Source: Halalkalibacter okhensis (GTDB lineage Bacteria; Bacillota; Bacilli; Bacillales; Bacillaceae_D). From it: a stretch of DNA of 44,321 nt. Below, in pieces: positions 19,097 to 28,536 of this stretch (positions are counted from its first letter, which is position 1; each line of letters begins with the position of its first letter). Where the stretch lies: assembly GCF_000787375.1 (NCBI RefSeq), contig NZ_JRJU01000036.1, positions 1-44,321 of the forward strand, read 5' to 3'. Both the position numbers and the translations under genes were made by a program. The notes beneath the pieces are model-generated. The model was not told the origin of the DNA and ran no database searches. It saw only the letters and a program-made list of their open reading frames with translations.

Positions 19097-21601
19097 TTAA
19101 TCCCTTGATGCAGTTTCATATCGATTTATCTTATTTTCAAGTATTCGTTTAGCTGTCTCTGAAGTATTGATATCCCTCGCTATTGCTCTAGCCTTTAAAA
19201 TGTCACCATTGGCAGCTTTATAAACTGCTAGGCATTTTACGTAATCACGGTTATATTTACTCCATGTATTACCATGAATATTCTTTATCGCTTCTAAAAT
19301 AGATCTTAAGTGTTCAATACTACCTACTTTTTCATAGAAATCAAAAGTTGCTAGAAGTACGAATATATCGTTGGGATATAAAAATGCATTCTTTTCAATT
19401 AGATCTTGAGCAATTTCAAAATTGTCATTAAAATAAACGTTATATTGAATATTCATTACTAAAGACATACTTTTAGCTTTTTCAGAGTCAATTTTATCTA
19501 TATCCTCTAACAATAAACTCGCTCGATTTCTTCTTTCTTCAAAACTTAAATTGTCACTTCTTCCGTAAGATAAGCATTGAAAGTATGCTTGAATGTGAAA
19601 CTCATTATTTTTATTGAATTCGTAATTTTCCTGAGCCAAATTTAAAGCTTTATCATATTCCTCATTGTTATTATAAACAAGAACCAGCTCTCTTTTAGCT
19701 CTTGAAAATTTAGGTCGTTCTTCAAGGGCCTTCAATAGACTATTTATGGCTTCTCTATCACGTCCTACATGTCGATAATAAAATCCAAATAAAAAATTAT
19801 GCTCAGGTCCATCAATTTTCTGAACTTCTGCTTTAAACCTGTCATCTTTTAGACGTGCCAACGATGAACATAGAAAGTAACGTATTTCTCTAGCTATATG
19901 TCTATCCATAAACTCTTCGCTTATCAAAATTCTATCTGCTAATTTAACAACATCTTGATCTCTATCTTTTCTATCGTATAATTCTTTCATTGATTTTAAG
20001 TAATGAGATGGTATTAAATATCTATTATCTATTTCTTTATTTTCACTAATCACTTCTCTTAGAGAATAAAATACATCTGAAACATCCTTATCATTGAAAT
20101 TATCATAATCATTCATAAAATTTTTAACATGCTCATGCAGAGCATCTTTAAATTCTTTACCCATTTCAAATCTTTGTCTCTTTACATAATTCTTTATAGC
20201 AGAATTTAGACATATATATTCGCCATTTATACCTAAATTCTCACAAATTCCATTTGTTATAAAATCTTCAATCAGCATCTTATATTCTTCTGAATCATTG
20301 AATAATTCAGAAAGCATACTATAACTAATAAAGTCAAATGTAGCTATCAACGCCAATAAATTATGAGCATTTGCATTCTTATCATACTGAGATACTAACC
20401 TAGATACTTTCCCGTCAGAAAAGTCAGTAATAATAGATGTATCTCTTTTTATATCTTGAATATTATTATGCTTAATGTAATCAGCTGTATAAATTATTTC
20501 TTTTGGTAGCCCAGAGAAAAAAGTCGTAACATATTTTATATCTTCATCTCCTAAATCCAATCCCGAAATCCGGCTGTATCTTGTGAATAATCGACTTCTT
20601 TCGCCCGCGGAAAGTTCCGGAACATGAACAGCATGAATCGACTCTGCTTTAATCAGATCCTGAAACCTTGTTCTATGTTTGCTTACGACGCAAATAGTCA
20701 TGCCATTAAATGCTTCATTAAGTTTATTATTCAACTTTAGATACCAATCACTTATAGTCCTTGTAGGAGACACTATGGCACCTTCATCTACTATTAATAA
20801 AACATCTTTAGCATTCTTCATTTCCTTAAACATTTTAAATGCAATTTCTATTTTTTCATCCTGAGAGATTTGCATAAGAGATTTCTCAAAACCATAATCT
20901 GATTCAAAACCTAAATCATTTAATAAAAGTATTAAATCTTCTATACTTTGATGTGCATCTAAAAATATAGTTGGCATAAAATAACTTTCACTAATTATGC
21001 TTGATTTTATTAAACTTCTTCTTAATAGGGATCTTCTTCCTATTTCATTTAAGCCTGATGCAATTAAAGAAGTTGGTACAGGTTTATCGTATGTATCAAT
21101 TCGTTCCTCAATATTATCAATAAGACTATTTCTTCCTACAAAAAACGTATTCTTTTCTTTAATTTTAGGATTTTTTTCCCATACTAATTCTATATATCTA
21201 TTATGTATTTTTCTTGCAGCAACTGCTGGACGAGAGATAATTCTAATGTTATATGTTTCTCTCATCCAATTTGGGATTCTCTTATCTTCATGTGTTATCT
21301 GTTCATCGATTATAATTGGATATATCTTTCTCAGGTCATTTCTATCAAATAAATCCTTAGCCTCTAAAATTTCCTTTTTAACCCAAGGAGATTCTAATGC
21401 AGTTTCAGAAATAAAAAGAACAAAAATTTCTGTGTTCTTTAACCATTTCGATATTTCTTGAGATGTTTCTTGACCTTCTTCAAAAGTTATAGCATCATAT
21501 ACAAATTTATCTTTACCAATTAATTTTGTTAAATTCTTGACAATGTTTTCTATGTAAAAAATTTTATCCTTGCTACTATGAGATAAAAAAATCCTTTTCA
21601 A
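19097..21601 (-). CDS. TIR domain - STAND-like NTPase - TPR protein (putative immune receptor)
   Basis: The protein has 834 residues in three parts. Residues 1-135 form a TIR domain: IFLSHSSKDK at the start and SPWVKKE, whose E77 sits where TIR NADases keep their catalytic glutamate. Residues 153-430 resemble a STAND/AAA NTPase: FFVGRNSL entry, Walker B LLIVDE (268-273), but a P-loop GLNEIGRRS in which arginine replaces the usual lysine. Residues about 590-830 are helical TPR-like repeats (FGFYYRHVGRDREAINSLLK). This layout is that of bacterial NLR-like defence proteins, in which the repeats sense phage and the TIR depletes NAD+. Start is a TTG with AGGGGGA upstream. It is low in GC and stands alone beside selC, suggesting transfer. 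Confidence 0.85.
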   Translation of the reverse strand: MKRIFLSHSSKDKIFYIENIVKNLTKLIGKDKFVYDAITFEEGQETSQEISKWLKNTEIFVLFISETALESPWVKKEILEAKDLFDRNDLRKIYPIIIDEQITHEDKRIPNWMRETYNIRIISRPAVAARKIHNRYIELVWEKNPKIKEKNTFFVGRNSLIDNIEERIDTYDKPVPTSLIASGLNEIGRRSLLRRSLIKSSIISESYFMPTIFLDAHQSIEDLILLLNDLGFESDYGFEKSLMQISQDEKIEIAFKMFKEMKNAKDVLLIVDEGAIVSPTRTISDWYLKLNNKLNEAFNGMTICVVSKHRTRFQDLIKAESIHAVHVPELSAGERSRLFTRYSRISGLDLGDEDIKYVTTFFSGLPKEIIYTADYIKHNNIQDIKRDTSIITDFSDGKVSRLVSQYDKNANAHNLLALIATFDFISYSMLSELFNDSEEYKMLIEDFITNGICENLGINGEYICLNSAIKNYVKRQRFEMGKEFKDALHEHVKNFMNDYDNFNDKDVSDVFYSLREVISENKEIDNRYLIPSHYLKSMKELYDRKDRDQDVVKLADRILISEEFMDRHIAREIRYFLCSSLARLKDDRFKAEVQKIDGPEHNFLFGFYYRHVGRDREAINSLLKALEERPKFSRAKRELVLVYNNNEEYDKALNLAQENYEFNKNNEFHIQAYFQCLSYGRSDNLSFEERRNRASLLLEDIDKIDSEKAKSMSLVMNIQYNVYFNDNFEIAQDLIEKNAFLYPNDIFVLLATFDFYEKVGSIEHLRSILEAIKNIHGNTWSKYNRDYVKCLAVYKAANGDILKARAIARDINTSETAKRILENKINRYETASRD

Positions 21602-22259
21602 TGCAAATTCCCCCTAATTAGCGTGCAAAAAGTACGTGGTAATGGCTTCGAATCTTTCAAAAAGAAAAAGCCACTCTTTTTGAACAGACTCGAATATCAA
21701 TATATTATACATTTTACCATATTTTTATAATTACTAGGTCATTAGGGTATAATTTTCAAAATATATTTAAAAAAATAACCATTAACTCTAAACAATCTGT
21801 TTAATGAACTTATAATTCTTCTATTATCTCGCCTGATTGTGGAAGCAATTACTTATATAACTACCTTTTCATTCTTTTTAAAAAAAGTTATTTGCTGCGC
21901 AGTATGTGTCAAATACGAAAGACGATTACTTTAAAAGCAATCGTCTTTAAAGGGTTATTCTATAACCAGTATATTTGTACTATGCAGCAAAGAACTATAC
22001 TAGCTTTTCATCGTTCTTATTCAATGTAAGCTTCCGTTTAAGTACGGCATTTCACAAATCCAACTATATTTCACTTGAAATCTCCTCGCGTAATATCCAT
22101 TTTTTTATTACCACTAGTTTATTTGACAAAAAAGTGACCAGATTTTTAACGGAAAGTGAACACTACGTTAAATGTAATCAAAATCTCTTTTAGTGAGGGG
22201 AGATAGCATTTAACATATAACTATATAAAAAAGTTTTTAAAAATGTAGGGGGCAAGAAC
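21602..22259. other. Intergenic region between the TIR gene and the lipoprotein gene
   Basis: About 650 nt of very AT-rich DNA between divergent genes. A hairpin AAAGACGATT/AATCGTCTTT (21918-21927 with 21939-21948) is the only clear structure. A 72-codon frame at 21975-22193 lacks a ribosome site and looks like chance. Confidence 0.5.
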
Positions 22260-22649
22260 ATGAAAAAATTTAATGGTTTATTAGTATTGTCAATGACGGC
22301 TTTTGTTTTAGCAGCTTGTGGTGGGGACACAACAACTGAAGAACCAGATACGTCGACATCGGAAGAAAGTACAGAGGAAAATACTACAGAAGAAACAGAC
22401 GCTTCAGCAGTTGAAGAAGGTCAAGTATTCACACTGGAAGAACTTAGTGAGTATAATGGGCAAGATGGAAATCCTGCTTATGTAGCGGTTGACGGAGTCG
22501 TTTACGATGTTTCAGATATTGGAGCTTGGGAAGGTGGAGAACACTTTGGTGGAGTAATGGCTGGTGCTGACAACTCAGAGAAAATTTCAGCATCTCCTCA
22601 CGGCTCTTCTGTACTGGAAAACTTACCAATCGTCGGTACACTTGAATAA
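22260..22649 (+). CDS. Lipoprotein with cytochrome b5-like heme/steroid-binding domain
   Basis: The 129-residue product has a lipoprotein signal with lipobox LAAC (cysteine 20), an acidic Thr/Glu-rich linker (residues 24-52) and a cytochrome b5-like domain from FTLEELSEYNG to NLPIVGTLE. The b5 landmarks are YVAVDGVVYDVSD, GEHFGG and SPHGSSVL; the two histidines are the likely heme ligands. It is expected on the outer face of the membrane, perhaps in electron transfer. AGGGGG precedes the ATG and a strong terminator follows. Confidence 0.9.
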   Translation: MKKFNGLLVLSMTAFVLAACGGDTTTEEPDTSTSEESTEENTTEETDASAVEEGQVFTLEELSEYNGQDGNPAYVAVDGVVYDVSDIGAWEGGEHFGGVMAGADNSEKISASPHGSSVLENLPIVGTLE

Positions 22650-22664
22650 CAATAAGAATGAAAC

Positions 22665-22707
22665 AAGACACCTAGTTACGATTCAAATAATCGTAACTAG
22701 GTGTCTT
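22665..22707 (+). terminator. Rho-independent terminator
   Basis: A perfect 19-bp stem (22665-22683 with 22689-22707), extended outward by GAAACA/TGTTTC with a one-base bulge; T-rich end. Confidence 0.9.
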
Positions 22708-22776
22708 TGTTTCAAGGTGGCGGGAGAGTGCCTTATTGCAATCCCAGTGTTGTCTATAGTCTTGAGCTTTTGAGAA

Positions 22777-22851
22777 GCTCGTTAACACAATAAACATTAG
22801 GGGCAGCAACTGACAACTTTTAGTTTCGCTCTAGCATCCGTTTGTTGAATA
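22777..22851 (-). repeat. E element, copy 1 (degenerate)
   Basis: On the minus strand TTCAACAAACGGATGC begins the copy and TTATTGTGTTAACGAGC ends it, matching both borders of the E element described at 33017-33077. The inner hairpin is poorly kept. It starts 4 nt after the acetyltransferase stop and marks the low-coordinate end of the E array. Confidence 0.55.
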
Positions 22852-22854
22852 ATG

Positions 22855-23388
22855 TTATCCATTATATTTAAGTAATGAGTACACATATGTATCATATGGC
22901 TCTCCATTTTGATACATATAATCCCTTAAAATACCTTCCTTTATAAATCCTACTTTTGTTAGCAACATATTAGAAGCCTCATTATCGGTAAAGACTACTG
23001 CACCGATTCTAGTTAGACCAAATTCACCAAATCCGTACTCAATTACTTTAGATACGGCTTCAATGGTATATCCCTTCCTCCATTTATTAGGATGTATCTC
23101 ATAACCTATCTCAGCTCGTTTATGTTTAGGGGACCAAGCATTGAATCCTATAGTGCCGATTATCCCTTGAGTTCCTTTTATCTCAATCCCCCAACGTATT
23201 CCTCTGTTCTCCTTGTAACTGTTTGCAAAGAAATCAACAAATGCTTCTGCTTGTTCTATATTTTCTAAAGTATCTTGCCCATAATACCGTGTTACATTTT
23301 CATTTGAAAAACAAGCAAATATACCCTCTGCATCATCCTTCGATATTTCTCTAAGTACCAATCTTTCTGTCTCTAATGTTGGAAACAT
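22855..23388 (-). CDS. GNAT acetyltransferase, RimJ/RimL type
   Basis: The 177-residue protein starts MFPTLETERLVLREISKDDA and has the acetyl-CoA loop region HPNKWRKGYTIEAVSKVIEYG, with the late VGFIKEGILRDYMYQNGEPYD typical of ribosomal-protein-alanine-acetyltransferase relatives. Substrate unknown; members modify protein N termini or small amines. It is the last minus-strand gene of the E array. An E copy follows its stop and, with intron A removed, another would precede it. Confidence 0.9.
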   Translation of the reverse strand: MFPTLETERLVLREISKDDAEGIFACFSNENVTRYYGQDTLENIEQAEAFVDFFANSYKENRGIRWGIEIKGTQGIIGTIGFNAWSPKHKRAEIGYEIHPNKWRKGYTIEAVSKVIEYGFGEFGLTRIGAVVFTDNEASNMLLTKVGFIKEGILRDYMYQNGEPYDTYVYSLLKYNG

Positions 23389-23438
23389 TTTTTCCTCTCC
23401 TTCTCAGCCCTTTAATGCAACACATCTTCTTCATACAG

Positions 23439-26145
23439 ATAGGTAAGGGTTTGAACTTATCGCTCCCTTTTCCCCCTGTTCACACCGTACGTGAAACTTT
23501 CGAATCATACGGCGTTCCAACTAAACCAATTCATTCAATTCTATGTTTTTAATGAAGCATTTTATAAATCCAAATCAAATTGAGTCATTTTGGCATAGTC
23601 CCCGAAGTTCATTGACCTTTTCTTTCTGCTTCCTATCTAATTGTAGTGCTTCAAGTAAACGGTTGATTCTTTCAGTATCTTTCACATGTACTAGGCGATG
23701 AACAGCCTCGTGAAGCACTATCAGGTTTAAGAACCTGTCATCCTTTGAGAGATGAAAAGGATTTTTATGATGGCAATGCCAATCATTCAACCCTAACTCA
23801 ACTCCAGTTACAGCACATTTTCCATACTGTGCAACGAACTTACTTATACGGTTGTCATTATACTCAATGGTTCGATTTGGAATAAAGCTTTTCATGATAG
23901 AACGTAGAACATTTTTATTTATCGCCTTTAAGGTCTTGTGTATCTTTTCTCTGCCTTCGGCAGTATAATTACACGTAATTTGCGAGAAACACAGATTTGT
24001 TTTATGCCGTTGGGCATAAATGGGTACAAATACCATGTCTCGTATCTTGAAAAACTTTGGTTCATATCCCTTGTAGCGTTTTTGTAATGTACGAGTCATA
24101 TCCGAAAATTCCGCTTCTTTTCTGAGGTCTTTTAGTCGATTATATAAAGCCTTACTAAGGAAGGAGGTTAACTCACTAAGATTATTTGTAATTTGTGTGG
24201 CTGCTGAGTAGTAATTTTGAATTCCCATTACAACAGTATTATAATGTCAAACTGTCTCCATACAGGGTTTCTTCTGAATGACTTTTATTGCTTCTTTAAT
24301 TTTTATGAGTGCATTTGACTTTGCTTTCTTCGTCATATTTGATTGAGCCACATAACCCATTCTGGTCTTACCTTTTCTTACGGCTTTAATCGAGAACCCA
24401 AGGAATTCTGACGAATTCTTCTTTAAGTTTATGACTTGTGACTTTTCATCACTTGTTTCAAGGTGTAACCTTGTTTTAAGAAAGTCTTTTACAGCATAAT
24501 TCATCTTTATCGCTTGTGACCTCGTACGACAGAGAATTTTAAAGTCATCAGCGTAACGAACAATGAAACACTCTTTTAAGTGAGATTTTTTGAGAGCTTG
24601 ATATTTTCCAGGATGCTTATATTTAAAGGTAGTTTTAAACGATTCCCATTGGTCACTTACCCACCAATCAAGTTCATTTAGGACAATGTTTGATAAAAGC
24701 GGAGACAGAATGCCACCCTGAGGAGTACCCTTGGTTGGAATGCCTTCTCTCTCAATTTCAGCTTTTAGTAGCTTAGAAATTATTGAAAGAAGTGCTTTAT
24801 CCCTTATACCTATCGACCAGAGTTGTTTGAGTAGTTTACTATGGTTCACATTATCAAAAAAGCCTTTAATATCAACGTCTATACAGTGGTAGAGTCCTGC
24901 TTGATTGATAAGAAACTCAAATCTAGCTTTGGCGTGATGCGTATTCCTGTTTGGTCTAAAACCGTAACTATGCTTGTGAAATTTCGCTTCGCAAATCGGC
25001 TCCAACACTTGTAAAATACACTGCTGGAGGATTCTATCCCATATTGTCGGAATTCCTAAAGGTCTTGTTTTACCATTCGCCTTTGGAATAAACACTCGTC
25101 TAACTTTTTCTGGCTCGTATGCGCTAAGCATATGTTCAAGCTTTTTAGTTACTTGTTCCACAGACAAATCTTTTACATCTTCGATGGTTAATTTATTTGT
25201 ACCTGCCGTTTTACTCCCAGTATTTCTTTTGATGTTTCGATACGCAAGACGTATATTTTCATTTGAACTAATTAGTTTCATCAAGTCATAGAAATTTTGA
25301 CCATCAACACTTCGAGCATATAAGTTATCAAAACAAGATTGCATATCATAATACTCGTTATGCCTCAGTTTCTTCCGTTTTAACAAGTTGGTGACTCCCT
25401 TGGGAGTTCAACCTCTTTTAGTCTCACAAGAACCTTATTATTCGATAAAGAACTGCCTTACATGGTTGAATGATTCTTTATTAGTCTAGTGGCTATCCCT
25501 CCATGTGGATTAGACATTTCATTGGTACTGTGCCACCACTTTCACTGATATAAAGAAGGTTATACACTGGCTAATTTCACTAGCGTTTTCCTTTTCACCG
25601 TTTCATAGGGAGTAAGCCCTCCACGTTATCAGCTTACAACGTTGAATTATATCTATTATAGAAAGAACTTAGGTGCTTCCTGTAAGCCTGTTAGCTGTTC
25701 ATATGCCTGTAACATATCATGGTTTTTCATAATAGTTAGTTTTACTCAACCACTGCTAACCTCACAATTTGGTGATATACACATTTCTATGTATTGCAGG
25801 TGTAGACCCGTACATTCAGAAGTTCGTCAGCTTACCCCATTCTTTTGGGATAATTAAGCATTCTCACCGTATTCAATCAACTCAGCATCATGATTTACAC
25901 CACCCCCGCGGGTAGACTTTCGACAGCTAAAAATCACTGTTACGGTAAATTCTTACACCTTCTTGCCGAGCTTATAACACTGTTATTCTTACTAACTTCA
26001 GTGCTATTCGACTAAGAGAGAGCCCTTCAAGACGTTACTCTATCATTTGACTCTTCGATATAATCCTTCAATTCCATAAGGAATTGCCTAGTCTTTACCA
26101 GAGTGATGTGACCATCCTCCATTTAAACTAGGAACATTTCGCACA
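23439..26145 (-). mobile_element. Group II intron A, full length with coding region
   Basis: The 5' end is GTGCG (26145) and the 3' end CTTACCTAT (23439), fitting the group II GUGYG...AY rule. Domain V is visible at about 23487-23521 (ACGCCGTATG...GAAA...CGTACGGTG) with a CGC-type triad, as in class C-like introns; domain VI follows. The non-coding 5' domains fill 25387-26145. Inside is a maturase gene broken by one TGA. The intron sits 6 nt past the end of an E element (upstream exon GAAGCAGGATTATT). It is at least 2.7 kb long. Confidence 0.88.
23575..25386 (-). pseudogene. ltrA: Group II intron reverse transcriptase/maturase, interrupted by one in-frame TGA
   Basis: The reading frame is continuous from ATG 25386 to the stop at 23575 except for one TGA at 24247-24249. 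The first part (379 aa) holds the reverse transcriptase: LGIPTIWDRILQ, CIDVDIKGFFDNV, GTPQGGILSPLL and the catalytic YADD (278-281). After the TGA, HYNTVVMGIQNYYSAAT continues the maturase (X) domain in the same frame, and the end carries an HNH-like nuclease (CAVTG...WHCHHKNPF...HEAVHRLVH). Related proteins have an ordinary residue at the TGA position. Most likely a recent nonsense mutation; readthrough is possible but unproven. Confidence 0.88.
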
Positions 26146-26151
26146 ATAATC

Positions 26152-26214
26152 CTGCTTCGTTACTTCAACAAGAGAAAGGAGATAGCCTTTATTAAGCTAT
26201 CGCCCCGTTAGTTC
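26152..26214 (-). repeat. E element, copy 2
   Basis: Intact copy. On the minus strand AACTAACGGGGC, the hairpin GATAGC...GCTATC, then TTGTTGAAGTAACGAAGCAGG. The first TAACGG supplies the TAA stop codon of the gene at 26208-26441. Compared with copy 10 both hairpin arms differ yet still pair. Intron A begins 6 nt beyond its end. Confidence 0.85.
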
Positions 26215-26441
26215 CAGAAAAAGACTAGAAGTGATACAAATAATACAAATAAAAAAGCAACTATGCTAATCCAACCCGAAACTTTTCGTTCTTTACGAAA
26301 TTCTTCTAATCCTATTACTAACACCATTAAACTTATAAAAAACATCATATATGATTGGAACTCAAAATTCTTAGTAATCAATCCATACCCTGCGATAAAA
26401 GCAGCGATTACTGCAAATAGTACTCTTAAAATAATTAACAA
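26208..26441 (-). CDS. Small two- or three-helix membrane protein (77 aa)
   Basis: The product is almost entirely hydrophobic: MLIILRVLFAVIAAFIAGYG, then a second helix around FQSYMMFFISLMVLVIGLEE and a third (GWISIVAFLFVLFVSLLVFF). It ends in the TAA provided by an E element. It is one of several tiny membrane-protein genes each bounded by E copies. No family recognised. A weak GGGGC lies before the ATG. Confidence 0.6.
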   Translation of the reverse strand: MLIILRVLFAVIAAFIAGYGLITKNFEFQSYMMFFISLMVLVIGLEEFRKERKVSGWISIVAFLFVLFVSLLVFFWN

Positions 26442-26540
26442 TATAAACGCCCCTTTATAGCCTTTTTGAGCTAAACGCCCCCTTTAGCGGCGTAACAGCA
26501 ACCTAAGGATTCTCCAAAAGCCCTCTTGTCTTCTTACAGA

Positions 26541-26592
26541 ATCGCTTCCGTTAGCAGAACAAGGCAGCGATGCTTAAATAACACGCATCCTT
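26541..26592 (-). repeat. E element, copy 3 (partial)
   Basis: GCTTCCGTTAGCAGAACAAGGCAGCGATGC on the plus strand in two adjoining parts matches the right half of E, with a weaker arm GCATC; a further decayed fragment (CCCTTTAGCGG) lies at about 26478-26490. It follows the broken gene at 26627-27066. Confidence 0.6.
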
Positions 26593-26626
26593 TTCCCTTC
26601 TTGTTCTTTTTATCTTATTATTAATA

Positions 26627-27066
26627 TTATGCATTATTGTTTAGTTGAACTAACAAGGCTAAAATATCTAAACCTTGATTTTTGAAAAATAGATAACCCA
26701 CAGTAGATACAATTACTAATAAAGGAAAATAAATAGCCGTATATGTGCGAAGATTTAAGTTCCACCTTAATTCCGTTTTAAAATACCTAATAAACCAGCA
26801 ATAAAAAGAGGAAAAATATAAAGGAATATTATCCAATTTTGAATTAATGTATCTATACCGAGCATGACTGGAATTGGATTAACTTCGCTTGCATCAAACA
26901 AATGCGTTTCCTTGCTTATAATTCCTTGTTTCACTTCTACGGTGTTTTCTTTAGGCACATCATAATTGAAGCCATATGGATGAACATCATGTGCATATGA
27001 TAAAAAGCCTAATATTGCTAACGATAAAACATATACGAGTAATAAGGGTGCGTATTTTCTTATTAT
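26627..27066 (-). pseudogene. Broken small membrane-protein gene
   Basis: After GGGAGG the expected start codon is ATA (27066), then IRKYAPLLLVYVLSLAILGF, an extracytoplasmic segment (HDVHPYGFNYDVPKENTVEV) and a helix FLYIFPLFIAGLLG. The frame then ends at KRN and stop near 26767. A shifted frame continues with TAIYFPLLVIVSTVGYLFF to a stop at 26627. The whole looks like a protein of about 145 residues with three helices, damaged by one frameshift and a lost start codon. Two overlapping genes are the alternative. Family unknown. Confidence 0.6.
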
Positions 27067-27078
27067 GAATTCCTCCCT

Positions 27079-27377
27079 TTACATTGGATTGGTTGCAAGA
27101 TAATAAGCCATATATATACTAAAACAGCCTAAAAGAATAAGAGTTGTTAAAACAATCTTCCTTCCTATGGAATAAATATTTACTAAAGAGTAATAGATAA
27201 TAGCACTTCCAAAGATAAACAGAAAAAAATCTTTTATTTCATATGTTGGAGGGATTGGCGTTGTTACACTTGTTAATGCAAATCACCCAAACAGAAATAT
27301 CCCTAATACGTTTAAGAATCTACTTCCTTTTCCGTTGTATTTTCCACGCTTTGAGACGTTTGAACATTGGTTTCCAA
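27079..27377 (-). pseudogene. Broken small membrane-protein gene
   Basis: GTGGAGGAG precedes a TTG at 27377 giving METNVQTSQSVENTTEKE. A one-base shift is then needed to continue as SRFLNVLGIFLFG, followed by a TGA and FALTSVTTPIPPTYEIKDFF, two more hydrophobic segments and a TAA at 27079. One frameshift and one stop thus separate it from a whole gene of about 98 residues. The stop lies close before the ribosome site of the next broken gene (27066), so they were probably an operon. Confidence 0.6.
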
Positions 27378-27483
27378 AATGACTCCTCCACTTTATTAGA
27401 CCTTAATAATTATACGAATTTTCCAAATGAAAGTTAACCATTGTTTAAAACATTAATTTCCTTTATTATGTTCAAAAAAATGC

Positions 27484-27512
27484 GTTCCTGCTTTATTGCA
27501 GAAACGTTAGCA
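27484..27512 (-). repeat. E element, copy 4, downstream part
   Basis: Just past the 3' end of intron B the minus strand reads GCTAACGTTTCTGC-AATAAA-GCAGGAACG then seven T. It keeps the CTAACG border and has a 9-bp terminator-like stem. The upstream part of the same copy is at 27846-27863. Confidence 0.55.
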
Positions 27513-27845
27513 ATAGGTAAGCGTTTGAAGTGATCTCCAGCTTTTCCCCTGCTCCACACGGAACGTGACAGTTTCCCGTCATTCCGCGCTCCATCTAGCA
27601 ATCTGTACTAGACTATAAGTTCCTCGTTACCCTTAGACAAGAAGGTTTCTCTAGCCTTCCTTCTGCCGACTCTACCTGTGCTTCGAACCCCATGAACTGT
27701 CATTCATGACGCACGCAGGAGTCTTGATGAGTTTGTTTTAGGAAACATGGTTCCATCATTCCAACCCTCTGTTGTGAAGTTTAAGTTTATCTAGTTAACT
27801 TCCTGCTTTTCACGCTTAATGCGCTTATAGCAGCACTTGTCGCGC
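27513..27845 (-). mobile_element. Group II intron B, short and without coding region
   Basis: The 3' part has domain V (AGCGCGGAATG...GAAA...CGTTCCGTG, about 27557-27595) and domain VI. It shares CTTCAAAC and CTTACCTAT at its 3' end with intron A. The 5' end is read as GCGCGACAAG at 27845, one base off the GUGYG consensus. At about 333 nt it lacks any reverse transcriptase and probably part of domains I-IV. It splits an E element right after TAACGGAAGC. It may have depended on a protein supplied by a relative such as intron A. Confidence 0.75.
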
Positions 27846-27863
27846 GCTTCCGTTACTTTAAGT
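27846..27863 (-). repeat. E element, copy 4, upstream part
   Basis: CTTAAAGTAACGGAAGC on the minus strand is the first border of an E copy cut by intron B. It begins 20 nt after the stop of the gene at 27884-28423. Confidence 0.7.
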
Positions 27864-27883
27864 AGATTGTTTCACATACTTAA

Positions 27884-28423
27884 TCATTGATAACCATATG
27901 TATCACCTTTATTTAAGTTAAGAATATGATTGTTTATTGAGACTATATCATTACTTTTCCATTCTATATTAACCTCTTCTGTTCTTCTCTGGATATAAAT
28001 TCTTTTTTTAAACCAAAGTGGACCGTTTAACTCTCCCCTTACACCAAATGTACCCGTAGCTCCTTGGTCCCAACGATAAAAATCAATTGTATAATTATCA
28101 TCGGGTGAATTTACCGTCTTTATATGTTCATTTGCTCCCATTGATGAAAAGAAGAATGTAAATAATACCGCCAAAAAAAGTGCGATAGATGTCAATGAAG
28201 ACAAAATTATCGTTAACCAGCTTCTTGTTTTGGTTCGCCAGTTTCTTTTATCTTTAAAACCAAAAATTCCTAAAGTAAAGGCTAATAAACTAATTATAAG
28301 TAAGATATAATTTGGAGGTGTAATTTGCCAAGTATGAACAATGTTAGAATAAAATGAGTAGGCTGCTAACCCAATGCAAACAATTATTAAATTAAAAGAC
28401 CATAAGTTATATCTTTCCTCCAC
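27884..28423 (-). CDS. Predicted membrane protein, unknown function (179 aa)
   Basis: From the GTG at 28423 (MEERYNLWSFNLIIVCIGLA) the protein has three N-terminal hydrophobic segments up to about residue 115, then a soluble domain of about 70 residues with DDNYTIDFYRWDQGATGTFG and GPLWFKKRIYIQRRTEEV, a beta-rich pattern. Starts further upstream would translate an E element and are rejected; AAAGGGGC lies about 8 nt before the GTG. It lies between E copies 4 and 5. The domain resembles the DUF5412-like proteins of Bacillus, which is a guess. Confidence 0.75.
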   Translation of the reverse strand: MEERYNLWSFNLIIVCIGLAAYSFYSNIVHTWQITPPNYILLIISLLAFTLGIFGFKDKRNWRTKTRSWLTIILSSLTSIALFLAVLFTFFFSSMGANEHIKTVNSPDDNYTIDFYRWDQGATGTFGVRGELNGPLWFKKRIYIQRRTEEVNIEWKSNDIVSINNHILNLNKGDTYGYQ

Positions 28424-28450
28424 AAAACTTGCCCCTTTCTTGTTGTATAA

Positions 28451-28520
28451 TCCTGCTCCGTTAGCGGAACATGGCGAGCAATGCTTTAACAAAAGCATCA
28501 CTCCCGCTTGTTTAATAACA
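28451..28520 (-). repeat. E element, copy 5
   Basis: On the minus strand AAACAAGCGGG, a hairpin GTGATGC...GCATTGC held by G-U pairs, then ATGTTCCGCTAACGGAGCAGG. It lies between the lipoprotein gene at 28537 and the membrane-protein gene at 28423. Confidence 0.8.
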
Positions 28521-28536
28521 CTCTTCTATATGAATA

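Noticed and set aside
21975-22193. A 72-codon plus-strand gene before the lipoprotein
   Set aside because: No ribosome site, residue use typical of chance AT-rich frames, no motif.
24247-24249. Selenocysteine insertion in the intron maturase
   Set aside because: No convincing SECIS-like hairpin directly after the TGA, and group II maturases have no known selenoproteins. Nonsense mutation is simpler.
28424-28501. Upstream start for the membrane-protein gene at 27884
   Set aside because: The extra 26 codons translate E copy 5. The GTG at 28423 has a proper ribosome site.
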